Of a stretch of DNA of 64,000 nucleotides, positions 1 through 8,193 are shown piece after piece. The notes beneath the pieces were generated by a model. The model saw nothing but the letters and a program-made list of their open reading frames with translations, did not search any database and was not told the origin of the DNA. The stretch is from Rhizobiales bacterium Y(2018) (GTDB lineage: Bacteria > Pseudomonadota > Alphaproteobacteria > Rhizobiales > Aestuariivirgaceae), in contig SCPD01000005.1 of the NCBI GenBank assembly GCA_005502925.1, positions 1-64,000 of the forward strand, read 5' to 3'. The number at the start of each line of letters is the position of its first letter. The first letter of the stretch is position 1. A program made the position numbers and the translations under genes.

Positions 1-105
1 GCCCAGAAGCCCCGCATCGTCGAACCGATACGCCCGCCCGACGATCCGGGCCTGCCCGAGGACGATCCGGAACAATCGACGCGCCGGGTCTCTGCCGACG
101 GTTGA
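1..105 (+). CDS. C-terminal end of an unidentified protein (partial)
   Basis: Frame 1 is open from the first base to a TGA at 103-105 and gives a 34-residue tail rich in Pro, Asp, Glu and Arg. The tail looks disordered and shows no recognisable domain. The rest of the gene lies upstream of the window, so no function can be given. The tRNA gene that follows starts 43 bases downstream on the same strand. Confidence 0.5.
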   Translation, partial: AQKPRIVEPIRPPDDPGLPEDDPEQSTRRVSADG

Positions 106-148
106 AAAGCGGAAGCGAACACTGTATCAGTCCGCCCATTCCAGGCGG

Positions 149-224
149 GCCGCCTTAGCTCAGTCGGTAGAGCGGCGCATTCGTAATGCGTAGGTCAGGT
201 GTTCGAGTCACCTAGGCGGCACCA
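149..224 (+). tRNA. tRNA-Thr (anticodon CGU)
   Basis: A full cloverleaf can be drawn. The acceptor arms GCCGCCT (149-155) and AGGCGGC (214-220) pair perfectly, followed by discriminator A and an encoded CCA (222-224). The D arm carries the usual AGCTCAGTCGGTAGAGC. The anticodon loop TTCGTAA gives CGU, which reads ACG (Thr). The T arm contains GTTCGAGTC. All parts are of normal length. Confidence 0.95.
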
Positions 225-313
225 CTTCTTCAAATAATTCAGACTGTTATCGTACACCAGACAGGCCTCCGGCCGCCGTCATGAGATAGCAGGCGATGAG
301 AAGGAGGATCGAC

Positions 314-595
314 ATGGGTATCCGACATCTGCTTGTTGGCGCAGTACTGGGAAGCTTCGTTTTCACCATCTCGCCCGTCACGCCGCAGCAGGCCGAGGCG
401 GCGCAGAGCACCGTGAAAAAGAAAACGAAGAAGCCGGCAAACCAGAACAAGAAGAAGCAGCAGTACCCGCACGGAAAGAAGAAATACCCGTGGGGCGAGC
501 CGAATGCCGGTTGGGACGACCGCTGCATTTTCTACTTCGATACCTATGACGGCTGGATACCGCCAATGTGCCGGCCTTATGGCCGCAGGTTCTGA
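314..595 (+). CDS. small secreted basic protein, function unknown
   Basis: The protein has 93 residues. It starts with a probable signal peptide (Met-Gly-Ile-Arg-His, then a hydrophobic stretch ending near Ala-Glu-Ala-Ala). A Lys-rich low-complexity segment follows, then a C-terminal part with two Cys and many aromatic residues (YPWGEPNAGWDDRC). The start at 314 is preferred over the in-frame ATG at 296 because AGGAGG lies six bases before 314. It is monocistronic, downstream of the tRNA. The Lys-rich linker suggests an envelope- or wall-associated protein, but no family is recognised. Confidence 0.6.
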   Translation: MGIRHLLVGAVLGSFVFTISPVTPQQAEAAQSTVKKKTKKPANQNKKKQQYPHGKKKYPWGEPNAGWDDRCIFYFDTYDGWIPPMCRPYGRRF

Positions 596-768
596 TCGTT
601 AGACCGCGGCTCGCGAACCATTGCTAGTCAAGTTCCTGGTTGAGTTCTGAAGGTCGGCTGGAGCTTGAGGCGATGGCGAATGCACCGCACGTGCCGCCCC
701 TTGGAAATTCGGCTATTTTGACCAATGATCGAAAAAGGGGATGGCATCACGCCTGGAGTTGAAGACTG

Positions 769-1203
769 ATGTTCCGTTGGCTCCGGCTGGCAGGCACGGC
801 GCTTTTCGCCATGGCGGTCTATGGCTCTTCGGCCTTAGCGGCCGGATCCGCGACGATCGGCTTCCGGCCGGGTGGCGACGTCTACACCTACATCACCCAG
901 GCCCTCGACATGCTGCGCGGCGGCAAGAGCTACCGCGTGATCGGCGATCAGTTCTCGGCCGCCGCCTTGCAGGTGATCTATCTGGAGAACCAGATGCCCG
1001 GCCGCATCTGCGCCACGCCCAAGGCAAAACTCCATTTCCATCTCGGCTTCGACAAGGAGACCGGCCGGCCGATGAAGAAACCTGACGTCGTCTGGGTCAC
1101 GCTCATCGGACCTAAGAACCTCAGGCGCCTCGGCAAGCTTCCCGAATATGGCACGGGCTTCAAGACGGTGAAGGCGAGCGATTATCTGGGCCTGTGCAAG
1201 TAG
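769..1203 (+). CDS. exported protein of unknown function, intact copy
   Basis: The protein has 144 residues. An N-terminal signal peptide (hydrophobic residues about 6-22, Ala-rich cleavage site near residue 25) precedes a mature domain that begins SATIGFRPGGDVYTYITQ and ends DYLGLCK. No catalytic motif is recognised; two Cys in the mature part could form a disulphide. GGAG lies nine bases before the ATG. A close but broken relative of the mature domain lies at 5391-5761, so this region has been duplicated. This copy is intact while the SDR gene downstream of it (2892) is truncated. Confidence 0.7.
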   Translation: MFRWLRLAGTALFAMAVYGSSALAAGSATIGFRPGGDVYTYITQALDMLRGGKSYRVIGDQFSAAALQVIYLENQMPGRICATPKAKLHFHLGFDKETGRPMKKPDVVWVTLIGPKNLRRLGKLPEYGTGFKTVKASDYLGLCK

Positions 1204-1264
1204 CCAGCACCCGGCACGACCTGCTATCTCGCCTCGATAAGTGCGGAAGGAAAAGGAAATCCCA

Positions 1265-2875
1265 TTGAGCCGCTTGAACGACATGCTGTCCTTCCTGGCC
1301 AGGCGCCAGGTTTGGCCGGTCGATCTGCCGAAAGTCTGGGACGCCGGACGCCCATCGATCTTCGAGTTTCTGCAGGCGCGGCCGGCGGCGGCTGGTTCCG
1401 ACGACGCGATCCACAATCTTCCCGACGATGACATATTCCATGGTGGCGCCGGCGAGGTCCGCTGGGCTGCGGGCGCTCGCGACGGGGTCGGCAGCCATCA
1501 CGCGGGCCAGACCGGCAAGGCGGAGAAAGCCGTGCTGTCGGCTCTCGCGGCGGCAAGCAAAGCGCCGTCCACACGCCATCTCAAGACGCTCTATTCTCTC
1601 CTTCTCCAAGAGGGAACGCTTGACTTCATCGATCCGGTTCTCTCGGCGATCCGCAGCGATCCGCCGCCTTATCTCGACGGGACCTACAAGATCGCCATGT
1701 GGCTGGCAACGCAGAGTCCGGATCGCGAGCCGGTGAAGTTCGGCATCGCACTGCTCGGTATTTTCAATGAGGTGCCGAGTGATCTTCTGCTGGCATTGGG
1801 CCGTCACGATGAATTCACGCTGTATGCAGCGGTGGCACTCGCCAACAACTCATCGGGCGAAATGCGCGACATGGTCCTGTGGCGGCTGGCCAAGCAGGTG
1901 AATGGCTGGGGCCGTATCCATTGTGTCGAGAGGCTGGCCGCGACGACGCATCCGGATATCAAGGCCTGGCTGCTGCGTGAGGGCTACCGCAATTCGATCA
2001 TGTACGAATATCTGGCCTGTGCGTGTGCGACGGGCGGCGATCTCGCCGGAGCGTTGCGCGAGAAGAAGCCTGATGCGCAATTGCTCAAGGGCGCGGGTGA
2101 CATTCTCGTCAACTTGATCGGCCGCGGTCCCGCCGAGGATTTTTCCAGCTACGCCGAGGGTGCGGAGGCAACCCGACTTTACGTCGATCATATGACACGG
2201 GAAGCCGTGGTCGATCTCGTTCATTTTCTGAATCTCTCCCGCCTCAAGGATTTCGTGGACGACGCGGATCATGATTGGACTGAGCTTGAACCTCTCGGCT
2301 GGAGCCAGGAAACGCGCCAGTCCATATCGGACATGACGGCCGAAATAATCGGGCGGCCGGATTGGACGGCCCTGGTCGATCGCGGTCTTGAGGCTTCTGG
2401 TTCCGATCAATTCTGGACCGCCGCCGAAGCGGCGCGCCATCTGGGCCGCGACATATGGGAAATACGTTTCGCGCGACAGGAAACGGGACTGGACATTCAA
2501 TGGTATTTCCTCCTTGAGACGGAGGATCGCGCACGCGCCACACGCGTCGTGGACTTGGCTTTGCGGCACATGGATCCGACCAGGGCCGGAGCCGAGCTCG
2601 GCATCGGGCCGGATAATATGAATCGCGCCGGCCTCGATTGGATTCTGCAGAGTTTAGGAAGTTTTCCCGGGCTTGGATGGCCGCTGATCGAGGCGGGCTT
2701 GCGGAGTTCCGAGGAGCGCAATCGTTTCACTGCCGTGCGGGCACTCGGCGAATGGGGATATGAGGCCTTATCACCGGAGATGATCGCCACCTTGCGCGAG
2801 GCTTCGGCGCAGGAGGCCGATGAGGAGCTACGGGACATGATCCGTCAGGTACTGGCGGCCGAACCAATTGAATGA
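1265..2875 (+). CDS. HEAT-like alpha-helical repeat protein, function unknown
   Basis: This is a helical repeat protein of about 536 residues with no signal peptide. It resembles, from memory, a HEAT-repeat family often annotated vaguely in bacteria; recurring motifs include LLKGAGDILVNLI and, near the C terminus, RFTAVRALGEWG, a HEAT-like helix pair. No enzymatic motif is seen. The TTG at 1265 is chosen because AAGGAAAAGGAAA precedes it and because it sits where the ATG of the SDR gene sits in the second copy; GTG 1241 and ATG 1283 are in frame. The gene lies between the exported-protein gene and the SDR fragment, where the second copy has nothing, so it was gained here or lost there. Confidence 0.6.
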   Translation: MSRLNDMLSFLARRQVWPVDLPKVWDAGRPSIFEFLQARPAAAGSDDAIHNLPDDDIFHGGAGEVRWAAGARDGVGSHHAGQTGKAEKAVLSALAAASKAPSTRHLKTLYSLLLQEGTLDFIDPVLSAIRSDPPPYLDGTYKIAMWLATQSPDREPVKFGIALLGIFNEVPSDLLLALGRHDEFTLYAAVALANNSSGEMRDMVLWRLAKQVNGWGRIHCVERLAATTHPDIKAWLLREGYRNSIMYEYLACACATGGDLAGALREKKPDAQLLKGAGDILVNLIGRGPAEDFSSYAEGAEATRLYVDHMTREAVVDLVHFLNLSRLKDFVDDADHDWTELEPLGWSQETRQSISDMTAEIIGRPDWTALVDRGLEASGSDQFWTAAEAARHLGRDIWEIRFARQETGLDIQWYFLLETEDRARATRVVDLALRHMDPTRAGAELGIGPDNMNRAGLDWILQSLGSFPGLGWPLIEAGLRSSEERNRFTAVRALGEWGYEALSPEMIATLREASAQEADEELRDMIRQVLAAEPIE

Positions 2876-2891
2876 CCGAAAGGACGCCATC

Positions 2892-3110
2892 ATGATCGAT
2901 CTCAAGGGCAAAACCGTCCTGGTGACGGGCGCATCGCGCGGCATCGGCGCGGCGATCGCGCGGGCCGCCGCGGCGGCGGGCGCATTCGTGCTGCTCCATT
3001 ATGCCAGGAGCCGCGACTCCGCAGAGAAATTGCAGGCCGAGATCGGGCCTGCCTCCTGCCGGCTCATCGCCGCCGACCTCGCTGCGCCCGATGCGGCGAG
3101 CGCTTTGTAG
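2892..3110 (+). pseudogene. truncated short-chain dehydrogenase (N-terminal fragment)
   Basis: The fragment encodes about 72 residues covering the first Rossmann unit of an SDR (MIDLKGKTVLVTGASRGIG, then LLHYARSRDSAEK). It is nearly identical to the start of the complete SDR at 5839. Similarity stops at about 3102, the frame ends at TAG 3110, and the NNAG, catalytic Tyr and Lys segments are absent. A plausible ribosome site (GAAAGGACG) remains. It cannot make an active enzyme and marks the left edge of the foreign-looking segment. Confidence 0.85.
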
Positions 3111-3179
3111 CATGTACCCGTGTAATTCTCGGAGATGGGCCGCGATTGCTCAGTGATCGGACGCATCATATGGCGCCGC

Positions 3180-4595
3180 TTAGGCCGGGATAACACGACA
3201 TTCGATCAACCGTCTCCGTGCTTCGCGCAAGGCTACCACCACCGCGTCATTGGCGAAACGAGGGCTATCTTCCGCACTTTCACCCACGGCCACGTCCTCA
3301 AGCGAGGTGGGCACGACACGACCATTCCAGTCGACGATCGACAGCGAATCTTTTGGCCACACAATACCCCGCGATGAAACATAGCGCGCATACAAGTTTG
3401 GGAAGCATTCGATCAAGTTAGGGGGTGCATAAAGCTTCTTCTTCGCGCCCTCTGCGACGAGTCTTCCTAATCTTTCTATCGCCGAAATGTGCACCGACTC
3501 ACCAATAACGAAATGGCTTCTGTCGTGGCTTACTACCTTTTCTCGCCATCGGACGACAGGTACCAGATTTCCGATTGATCGAACGGCGCGGGCCCGCAGC
3601 TTGAATTTCAATGTCCGTGAGTCGTGCTGAACACTGAGCTCGCTCTTTGGCAGAAAGCTGTTGAAGGCATCATTCGAAACCGGAAAATCCGGGAAGTACT
3701 GCCTCAGCCGTTTGACCATCCAGTCGAGGCTGATGTCATCGATGCCCCTGACAACCAATCTGTTGCGATCGTGCTCGTTGTAATAACCACCGCCGATGTC
3801 CGAGTGTACGCCGGGAAACCAGACCTGCTCCACGATTGCGTTGACGGACTTATATTTATTGCGCCGCCAAACACCCGCTGGAAACTCGGCACGGCACTCG
3901 TCGATGGCCAACGCGTGAAGATTCAGGTCTACAATGGGCGACAACTCAATATCGTGAAACTCGTATCGCGCGCGATTGACCAGATTGAGTAGTGTAAGCG
4001 GAACACCCAGCGCGCCCACCGTGTCGAAAATCGCGAGACACGACACCCGAGTCTTGTTTCGAGAATGAATGTATCTGTCGAGAAAAATTCGATCCCCCGA
4101 AAGGCGATCATTTGGGCGCTGTCGGTAGAAACGCCACGCTTTCTCTTCATACTCCGCTGTGCAGTATTCCTCTTTAAGGAGTCCTGAAGAGCCTATCAAG
4201 CCGACCAATGATCTCGCAGTAAATGCACCTCTGGAGAATCCATAGATAAATATCTCGTCACCTTCTCGATATTTTGCACAGAGGAAACGATATGCACGAC
4301 GAATATTTAGTTCCAACCCTCTCCCTGTCAAACCTCCCAACACCCGATCTATCGCCGGCCCAGTGCCGACCCCGCGTTCGTAGAAAATTACGTATTCATA
4401 ATCTGTCGACCGAATAGCACCGAACTCAGTTTGCTTGTCGTTTAACTCTCTAACCAATTCAATTGTGTCAGGATACTTTGGTCTGGCTATGCTTTTGCTC
4501 ACGATATCTCGTAGGCGCACGACATTCGAGTCACGATCCACGCGAAAGGGGTCGTTCCAGGTACCATCAAGGAAAACGAAGAGGCGGCGTCTCAC
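3180..4595 (-). CDS. DUF2235 alpha/beta-hydrolase, Tle1-like phospholipase domain
   Basis: The protein has 471 residues. The family start motif FLDGTWND lies at residues 8-15, the nucleophile elbow GFSRGA at 119-124 (Ser121), and FDTVGALG at 190-197. PGVHSDIGGGY (from 261) supplies His264 and Asp266, typical of the DUF2235/T6SS Tle1-like catalytic domain that cleaves phospholipids. No signal peptide or VgrG/PAAR part is fused. Base use is visibly AT-richer than in the flanking genes. It is the last gene of a three-gene minus-strand operon behind two small exported proteins, a layout like an effector with immunity proteins. The lipase role rests on motifs; the secretion route is unknown. Confidence 0.8.
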   Translation of the reverse strand: MRRRLFVFLDGTWNDPFRVDRDSNVVRLRDIVSKSIARPKYPDTIELVRELNDKQTEFGAIRSTDYEYVIFYERGVGTGPAIDRVLGGLTGRGLELNIRRAYRFLCAKYREGDEIFIYGFSRGAFTARSLVGLIGSSGLLKEEYCTAEYEEKAWRFYRQRPNDRLSGDRIFLDRYIHSRNKTRVSCLAIFDTVGALGVPLTLLNLVNRARYEFHDIELSPIVDLNLHALAIDECRAEFPAGVWRRNKYKSVNAIVEQVWFPGVHSDIGGGYYNEHDRNRLVVRGIDDISLDWMVKRLRQYFPDFPVSNDAFNSFLPKSELSVQHDSRTLKFKLRARAVRSIGNLVPVVRWREKVVSHDRSHFVIGESVHISAIERLGRLVAEGAKKKLYAPPNLIECFPNLYARYVSSRGIVWPKDSLSIVDWNGRVVPTSLEDVAVGESAEDSPRFANDAVVVALREARRRLIECRVIPA

Positions 4596-4602
4596 CCTAC
4601 TC

Positions 4603-4974
4603 TCATTGAACGGATACTTTAATATTGCTTCCGCTTTTGTAGATGGTGATATTATTGTTACCGCAGATATCCGATATAAACCCTTCGTAGGATTTCTGAT
4701 TGCTCATCTTAAAAACCGCCTTAAATTCGCCGCCTGCATTTAAGGTTATAACTCGACTATCTTGGGGATTCATTGCGCCACCAGCGCCGGCAAGTAGGTC
4801 ATCGCTGAAAGACAGGTCGTTTGTATCTTCAAGGTGAAATTCAAGTATCGCTAGATTTGTGAAGTTTTTCAAAAAGTATTGCTGCTGGCCGCAGGCAAGA
4901 ACTGGAACGTTCAAAGAAAAAAGATACGAAAGCATGAAAAAGAGGACCAATTTGCATTTGGTCGACCGTTTCAT
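4603..4974 (-). CDS. small exported protein or lipoprotein, candidate immunity protein
   Basis: The protein has 123 residues. A Lys-rich n-region and hydrophobic core are followed by VPVLACG, which fits a type II (lipoprotein) signal with Cys as the first mature residue; type I cleavage is also possible. The mature part is mostly polar with predicted beta character. The ATG at 4974 overlaps the stop of the upstream gene by one base (TAATG), which implies translational coupling, and seven bases separate its stop from the DUF2235 start. Known Tle1 immunity proteins are periplasmic and encoded beside the effector, so an immunity role is inferred. No family is recognised. Confidence 0.6.
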   Translation of the reverse strand: MKRSTKCKLVLFFMLSYLFSLNVPVLACGQQQYFLKNFTNLAILEFHLEDTNDLSFSDDLLAGAGGAMNPQDSRVITLNAGGEFKAVFKMSNQKSYEGFISDICGNNNITIYKSGSNIKVSVQ

Positions 4975-5210
4975 TAGTTGTCACTCTGCAGCTTGCGCCG
5001 GCACTCCGCAAGCGCCCGCTTTGACTCCTCGCGACCGCTCTGGACACCACGAAAATAGGCCTCTTCCAACGCTGCATCGGCGATTTTGTCCCCGGTCAAC
5101 AAGCCTTGTAGAGCCTGCTCGACTTGCGACGACACCGATTGTGCGCTCACATTGAAAAGCGCTGTAGCAATGAAAAGCGACAGCACGCTAAGTTGAATTA
5201 ACTGCTTCAT
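4974..5210 (-). CDS. small exported protein, first gene of the DUF2235 cassette
   Basis: The protein has 78 residues. A signal peptide (MKQLIQLSVLSLFIATALFN, then Val-Ser-Ala cleavage) precedes a short helical, charged domain of about 55 residues with one Cys (LAECRRKLQ). It opens the operon and its stop overlaps the ATG of the next gene. Its AT-richness and position match the two following genes, so it probably arrived with them. It may be a second immunity factor or an accessory protein; no homology is recognised. Confidence 0.55.
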   Translation of the reverse strand: MKQLIQLSVLSLFIATALFNVSAQSVSSQVEQALQGLLTGDKIADAALEEAYFRGVQSGREESKRALAECRRKLQSDN

Positions 5211-5390
5211 TTTCCAGCCTCAATTCAACACAAGATCGGCGTTCCTACCGTAGCGTAAGTTTCAGTATTGCACGGAATATGACTTCCTTCAAGTGGTCAA
5301 AGCAAGTCAATCTGGCAATATCATCACCCCAATGGTCCGCGCTCGAGGAGGCATGCGCCGAAGGTTCGAAGGCAAAAGTGGATCGGCGTT
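5211..5390. other. upstream region of the DUF2235 cassette and right junction
   Basis: This non-coding stretch must hold the minus-strand promoter of the cassette, but no convincing -35/-10 pair stands out. Its right part (about 5350-5390) is the remnant 5' end of the second exported-protein copy. That remnant reads as a different signal-peptide-like stretch from the one in the intact copy and lacks a good ATG in frame. No repeat, tRNA end or integrase site was found at the junction. Confidence 0.4.
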
Positions 5391-5761
5391 TTGCTCGTCG
5401 CCATGGACGGGCTGAGCGTACAGCGCGCTGAAGCCGCCTCCGTGACGATCGGCTTCCGGCCAAGTGGCGACGTCTACACCTACATCACCCAGGCCCTCGA
5501 CATGCTGCGCGGCGGCAAGAGCTATCGTGTGATCGGCGACCAGTTCTCGGGCGGCGGCCTTGCAGGTGGTCTATCTGGAGAAACAAAACTGCATTTCCAT
5601 CTTGGCTTCGACAAAGAGACCGGCCGGCCAATGAAGAAGCCGGATGTCGTCTGGGTCACACTCATCGGCCCTAAGAACCTCAAGCGCCTCGGCAAGCTCC
5701 CCGAATATGGCACGGCTTCAAGACGGTAAGGGCGAGCGACTATCTCGGCCTGTGCAAATAG
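5391..5761 (+). pseudogene. broken second copy of the exported protein at 769
   Basis: The segment translates to the same mature domain as the gene at 769 (TIGFRPSGDVYTYITQ, LHFHLGFDKETGRPMKK). Three lesions are visible. An extra G after GTTCTCGG shifts the frame, a deletion of about 35 bases then restores it while removing the segment equivalent to ENQMPGRICATPKA, and one G is missing in GGCACGGCTTC near the end so the frame runs out early. The original stop is at 5759-5761. Its signal peptide region differs from the intact copy and has no clear start. Confidence 0.85.
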
Positions 5762-5838
5762 GCCAGATCGCTAGCTGGCCAGCCGCATGACGACCTGCTA
5801 TCCCGCCCGCAACACAGGCTAAAGAGAAGGCACTTCCC

Positions 5839-6597
5839 ATGATCGATCTCAAGGGCAAGACCGTCCTGGTGACGGGCGCCTCGCGTGGCATCGGCGCGGC
5901 CATCGCGCGGGCGGCCGCGACGGCGGGCGCATTCGTGCTGCTTCATTATGCCAGGAGCCGGGAGGCGGCGGAGAAAGTGCAGGCCGAGATCGGGCCGGCC
6001 TCCTGCCAGCTCATCGCAGCCGATCTTGGTTTACCCGATGCGGCGAGCGATCTGTGGCGCGCCGCAGAAGCGGCAATTCCGCGCATCGACGTGCTCGTCA
6101 ACAATGCCGGCATCTTCGCCCCCGCCCCGATCGCGTCGCCCATGGCCGACTGGCAGAAGAGCTTCGCCCAGGTGATGCAGGTCAACCTCACCGCCCCGGC
6201 GGAATTGTGCAAGCTGGCGGTGGCGCATTTCCGCAAGCAGGGCGGCGGCAAGATCATCAATATCGCGAGCCGCGCCGCCCATCGCGGCGACGCGCCCGAT
6301 CAATGGCCCTATGCCGCCTCGAAAGGCGCGTTGGTGGCGCTGACGAAAACCATTGCGCGTGGTTATGCGGCGGAGAACATTCTGGCCTTTGCGGTGGCGC
6401 CGGGCTTCACCGAGACCGAGATGGCCTATGTCGGCATGACGGATGCGGACATCACGCGTATCGTCTCCGAAATCCCGCTCGGCAGCATGGCGAGTGCCGA
6501 GGAAGTGGGCGCTCTTGTCGCCTTCCTGTGCACCGACCAAGTGCGCCATATGACCGGCGCCACCTTTGACATCAATGGCGCGAGCTATGTCCGCTGA
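5839..6597 (+). CDS. SDR-family oxidoreductase (FabG-like), intact copy
   Basis: This classical short-chain dehydrogenase has 252 residues and is cytoplasmic. TGASRGIG (12-19) binds NAD(P)H, NNAG lies at 88-91, and the catalytic residues are Ser144, Tyr158 and Lys162 (YAASK). The C terminus carries the usual PGFTETEM lid and a glycine-rich end. The substrate is unknown. Its 3' end overlaps the following FAD dehydrogenase gene by 11 bases, so the two are co-translated and may act on related hydroxy/oxo acids (inference). The truncated gene at 2892 is its duplicate. Confidence 0.85.
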   Translation: MIDLKGKTVLVTGASRGIGAAIARAAATAGAFVLLHYARSREAAEKVQAEIGPASCQLIAADLGLPDAASDLWRAAEAAIPRIDVLVNNAGIFAPAPIASPMADWQKSFAQVMQVNLTAPAELCKLAVAHFRKQGGGKIINIASRAAHRGDAPDQWPYAASKGALVALTKTIARGYAAENILAFAVAPGFTETEMAYVGMTDADITRIVSEIPLGSMASAEEVGALVAFLCTDQVRHMTGATFDINGASYVR

Positions 6598-7966
6598 CAC
6601 AACAGGCCTCATCGACGAATTGAAACGCGCGCTCGGCGACGATGCCGTGCTGACCGGCGGCGATATCGGCGAGCGCACCAAGAGCGATGCGAGCCAGACT
6701 GGCCACCACTTGCCCAAGGCGGTGCTGCGCCCGGCAAGCAGCGAAGCCGTGGCGGCCGCCTTGCGCATCTGCAATGCCCATAAGCAAAGCGTCGTGCCGC
6801 AGGGCGGGCTCACCGGCCTTGCCGGCGGCGCCAGCCCGCAAGCGGGCGATTTCGCCTTGTCGCTCGAGCGCCTCAGCGGCATCGAGGAGATCGACGAGGC
6901 GGCCCAGACCATGACGGTCAAGGCCGGCACGCCGCTCGAGGTGGCGCAAAAAGCGGCCGAGGCGGCGGGCCTCCTGCTCGCCATCGATCTCGGCGCCCGC
7001 GGCAGCTGCCAGATCGGCGGCAATCTCTCGACCAATGCCGGCGGCATCCGCGTGATCCGCCATGGCGTCACCCGCGACAATGTGCTGGGCCTCGAAGTGG
7101 CGCTCGCCGACGGCACCGTGCTGACCATGCTGAACAAGATGGTCAAGAACAACACCGGCTATGATCTGCGCCAGCTTTTCATCGGCGCCGAAGGCACGCT
7201 CGGCATCATCACCCGCGCGGTGCTGCGCCTCAAGCCGCTGCCGGAAGGCCGCGCCACGGCAATCCTGGCGCTCGCAAGCTACGACGACGTGGTGCAGCTC
7301 CTGAAACGGGCGCAACGCGAGCTCACCGGACTCTCTGCCTTCGAAGCCATGTGGCGGAGCTATTTCAGCGTCACCGCCAAGGCCGAGAACATCCCGCTGT
7401 TTGCCGAGGAGCCCAATTTCGCCGTCATCATCGAGACGGAAGGCGCCGATCAGGCGGCACCGCTTGAAGCTTTCCTCGAAGGCGCCCTCACCGACGGGCT
7501 GATCGGCGATGCGCTCATCGCGCAATCGGAGAAGGAACGACGCGCCTTCTGGATCGTGCGTGAGGGCCTGGTGATGGATCGCCTGCCATCGATCGTCAAT
7601 CTCGATGTGAGCCTCGCCATCGGCGACCTGGGACGATTTGCCGAAGCTTGCGATGCGGCGCTGAAAGCGCGCTTCCCCGCAGCCTACGTGTCCTTCTACG
7701 GCCATATCGGCGACAGCAACATGCATATCGCCGTCTCCGTCGCGGGGGCGAGCGAGGCCGATCTGCATGAGATCGACGAGATCGTCTACAGGATCGTCGC
7801 TCAATATCACGGCTCCATCTCGGCCGAGCATGGCATCGGCACGCTCAAACGTGATTATCTGTGTTATTCGCGCAGGCCCGAGGAACTGGACGTCATGCAC
7901 CGGATCAAATCGGCGCTCGACCCGAACGGCATTCTCAATCCGGGCAAGGTGCTGCCCATCCGGTAG
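6587..7966 (+). CDS. FAD-linked D-2-hydroxyacid dehydrogenase (GlcD/D2HGDH type)
   Basis: The protein has 459 residues. An N-terminal PCMH-type FAD domain carries PQGGLTGLAGGA, GNLSTNAGGIR and GTLGIITRAVLRLKP. The C-terminal substrate domain carries the metal-binding HIGDSNMH and SAEHGIGTLKRDYL near the end, both typical of D-lactate and D-2-hydroxyglutarate dehydrogenases. It should oxidise a D-2-hydroxyacid to the 2-oxoacid and pass electrons to an acceptor. ATG 6587 is chosen inside the end of the SDR gene (11-base overlap); TTG 6566 is also in frame. Which hydroxyacid is used cannot be told. Confidence 0.85.
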   Translation: MSADTTGLIDELKRALGDDAVLTGGDIGERTKSDASQTGHHLPKAVLRPASSEAVAAALRICNAHKQSVVPQGGLTGLAGGASPQAGDFALSLERLSGIEEIDEAAQTMTVKAGTPLEVAQKAAEAAGLLLAIDLGARGSCQIGGNLSTNAGGIRVIRHGVTRDNVLGLEVALADGTVLTMLNKMVKNNTGYDLRQLFIGAEGTLGIITRAVLRLKPLPEGRATAILALASYDDVVQLLKRAQRELTGLSAFEAMWRSYFSVTAKAENIPLFAEEPNFAVIIETEGADQAAPLEAFLEGALTDGLIGDALIAQSEKERRAFWIVREGLVMDRLPSIVNLDVSLAIGDLGRFAEACDAALKARFPAAYVSFYGHIGDSNMHIAVSVAGASEADLHEIDEIVYRIVAQYHGSISAEHGIGTLKRDYLCYSRRPEELDVMHRIKSALDPNGILNPGKVLPIR

Positions 7967-7973
7967 CTCAGCC

Positions 7974-8177
7974 TCAATTCAGCTGCCTGTCCGTCTCATG
8001 CGGTGAAATATACCCCATCGCGACGCACCAGTCTTCGAAGGCGGCGCGCAATGCCGCGGCGCGCGGTTTGCCGTCGGTCTCCTCGTCGATATAGCGATCG
8101 AGCGCACGCAAAAGCTGCGGCGTCAGCAGAACCACCACAAAGTCACTGTCGGCGGGCAGCTGGGTGTATTTTTTCAC
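7974..8177 (-). CDS. small helical protein, function unknown
   Basis: The protein has 67 residues and starts at GTG 8177 after GAGGG with seven-base spacing. The sequence contains VVLLTPQLLRALDRYIDEE and RAAALRAAFEDWCVAMGYI, which could be a ribbon-helix-helix-like or other small helical fold. It lies 16 bases downstream of the 85-residue gene on the same strand, so the two form a pair. It converges on the FAD dehydrogenase gene with only 7 bases between. No named family is recognised. Confidence 0.6.
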   Translation of the reverse strand: MKKYTQLPADSDFVVVLLTPQLLRALDRYIDEETDGKPRAAALRAAFEDWCVAMGYISPHETDRQLN

Positions 8178-8193
8178 GATGGAGCCCTCGGCG

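Noticed and set aside
149-224. tRNA-Thr as attachment site for the foreign-looking segment at 3111-5350
   Set aside because: No copy of the tRNA 3' end is seen at the segment edges and no integrase is present.
6572-7900. 442-codon frame antisense to the FAD dehydrogenase
   Set aside because: Shadow of the dehydrogenase gene, no ribosome site or domain.
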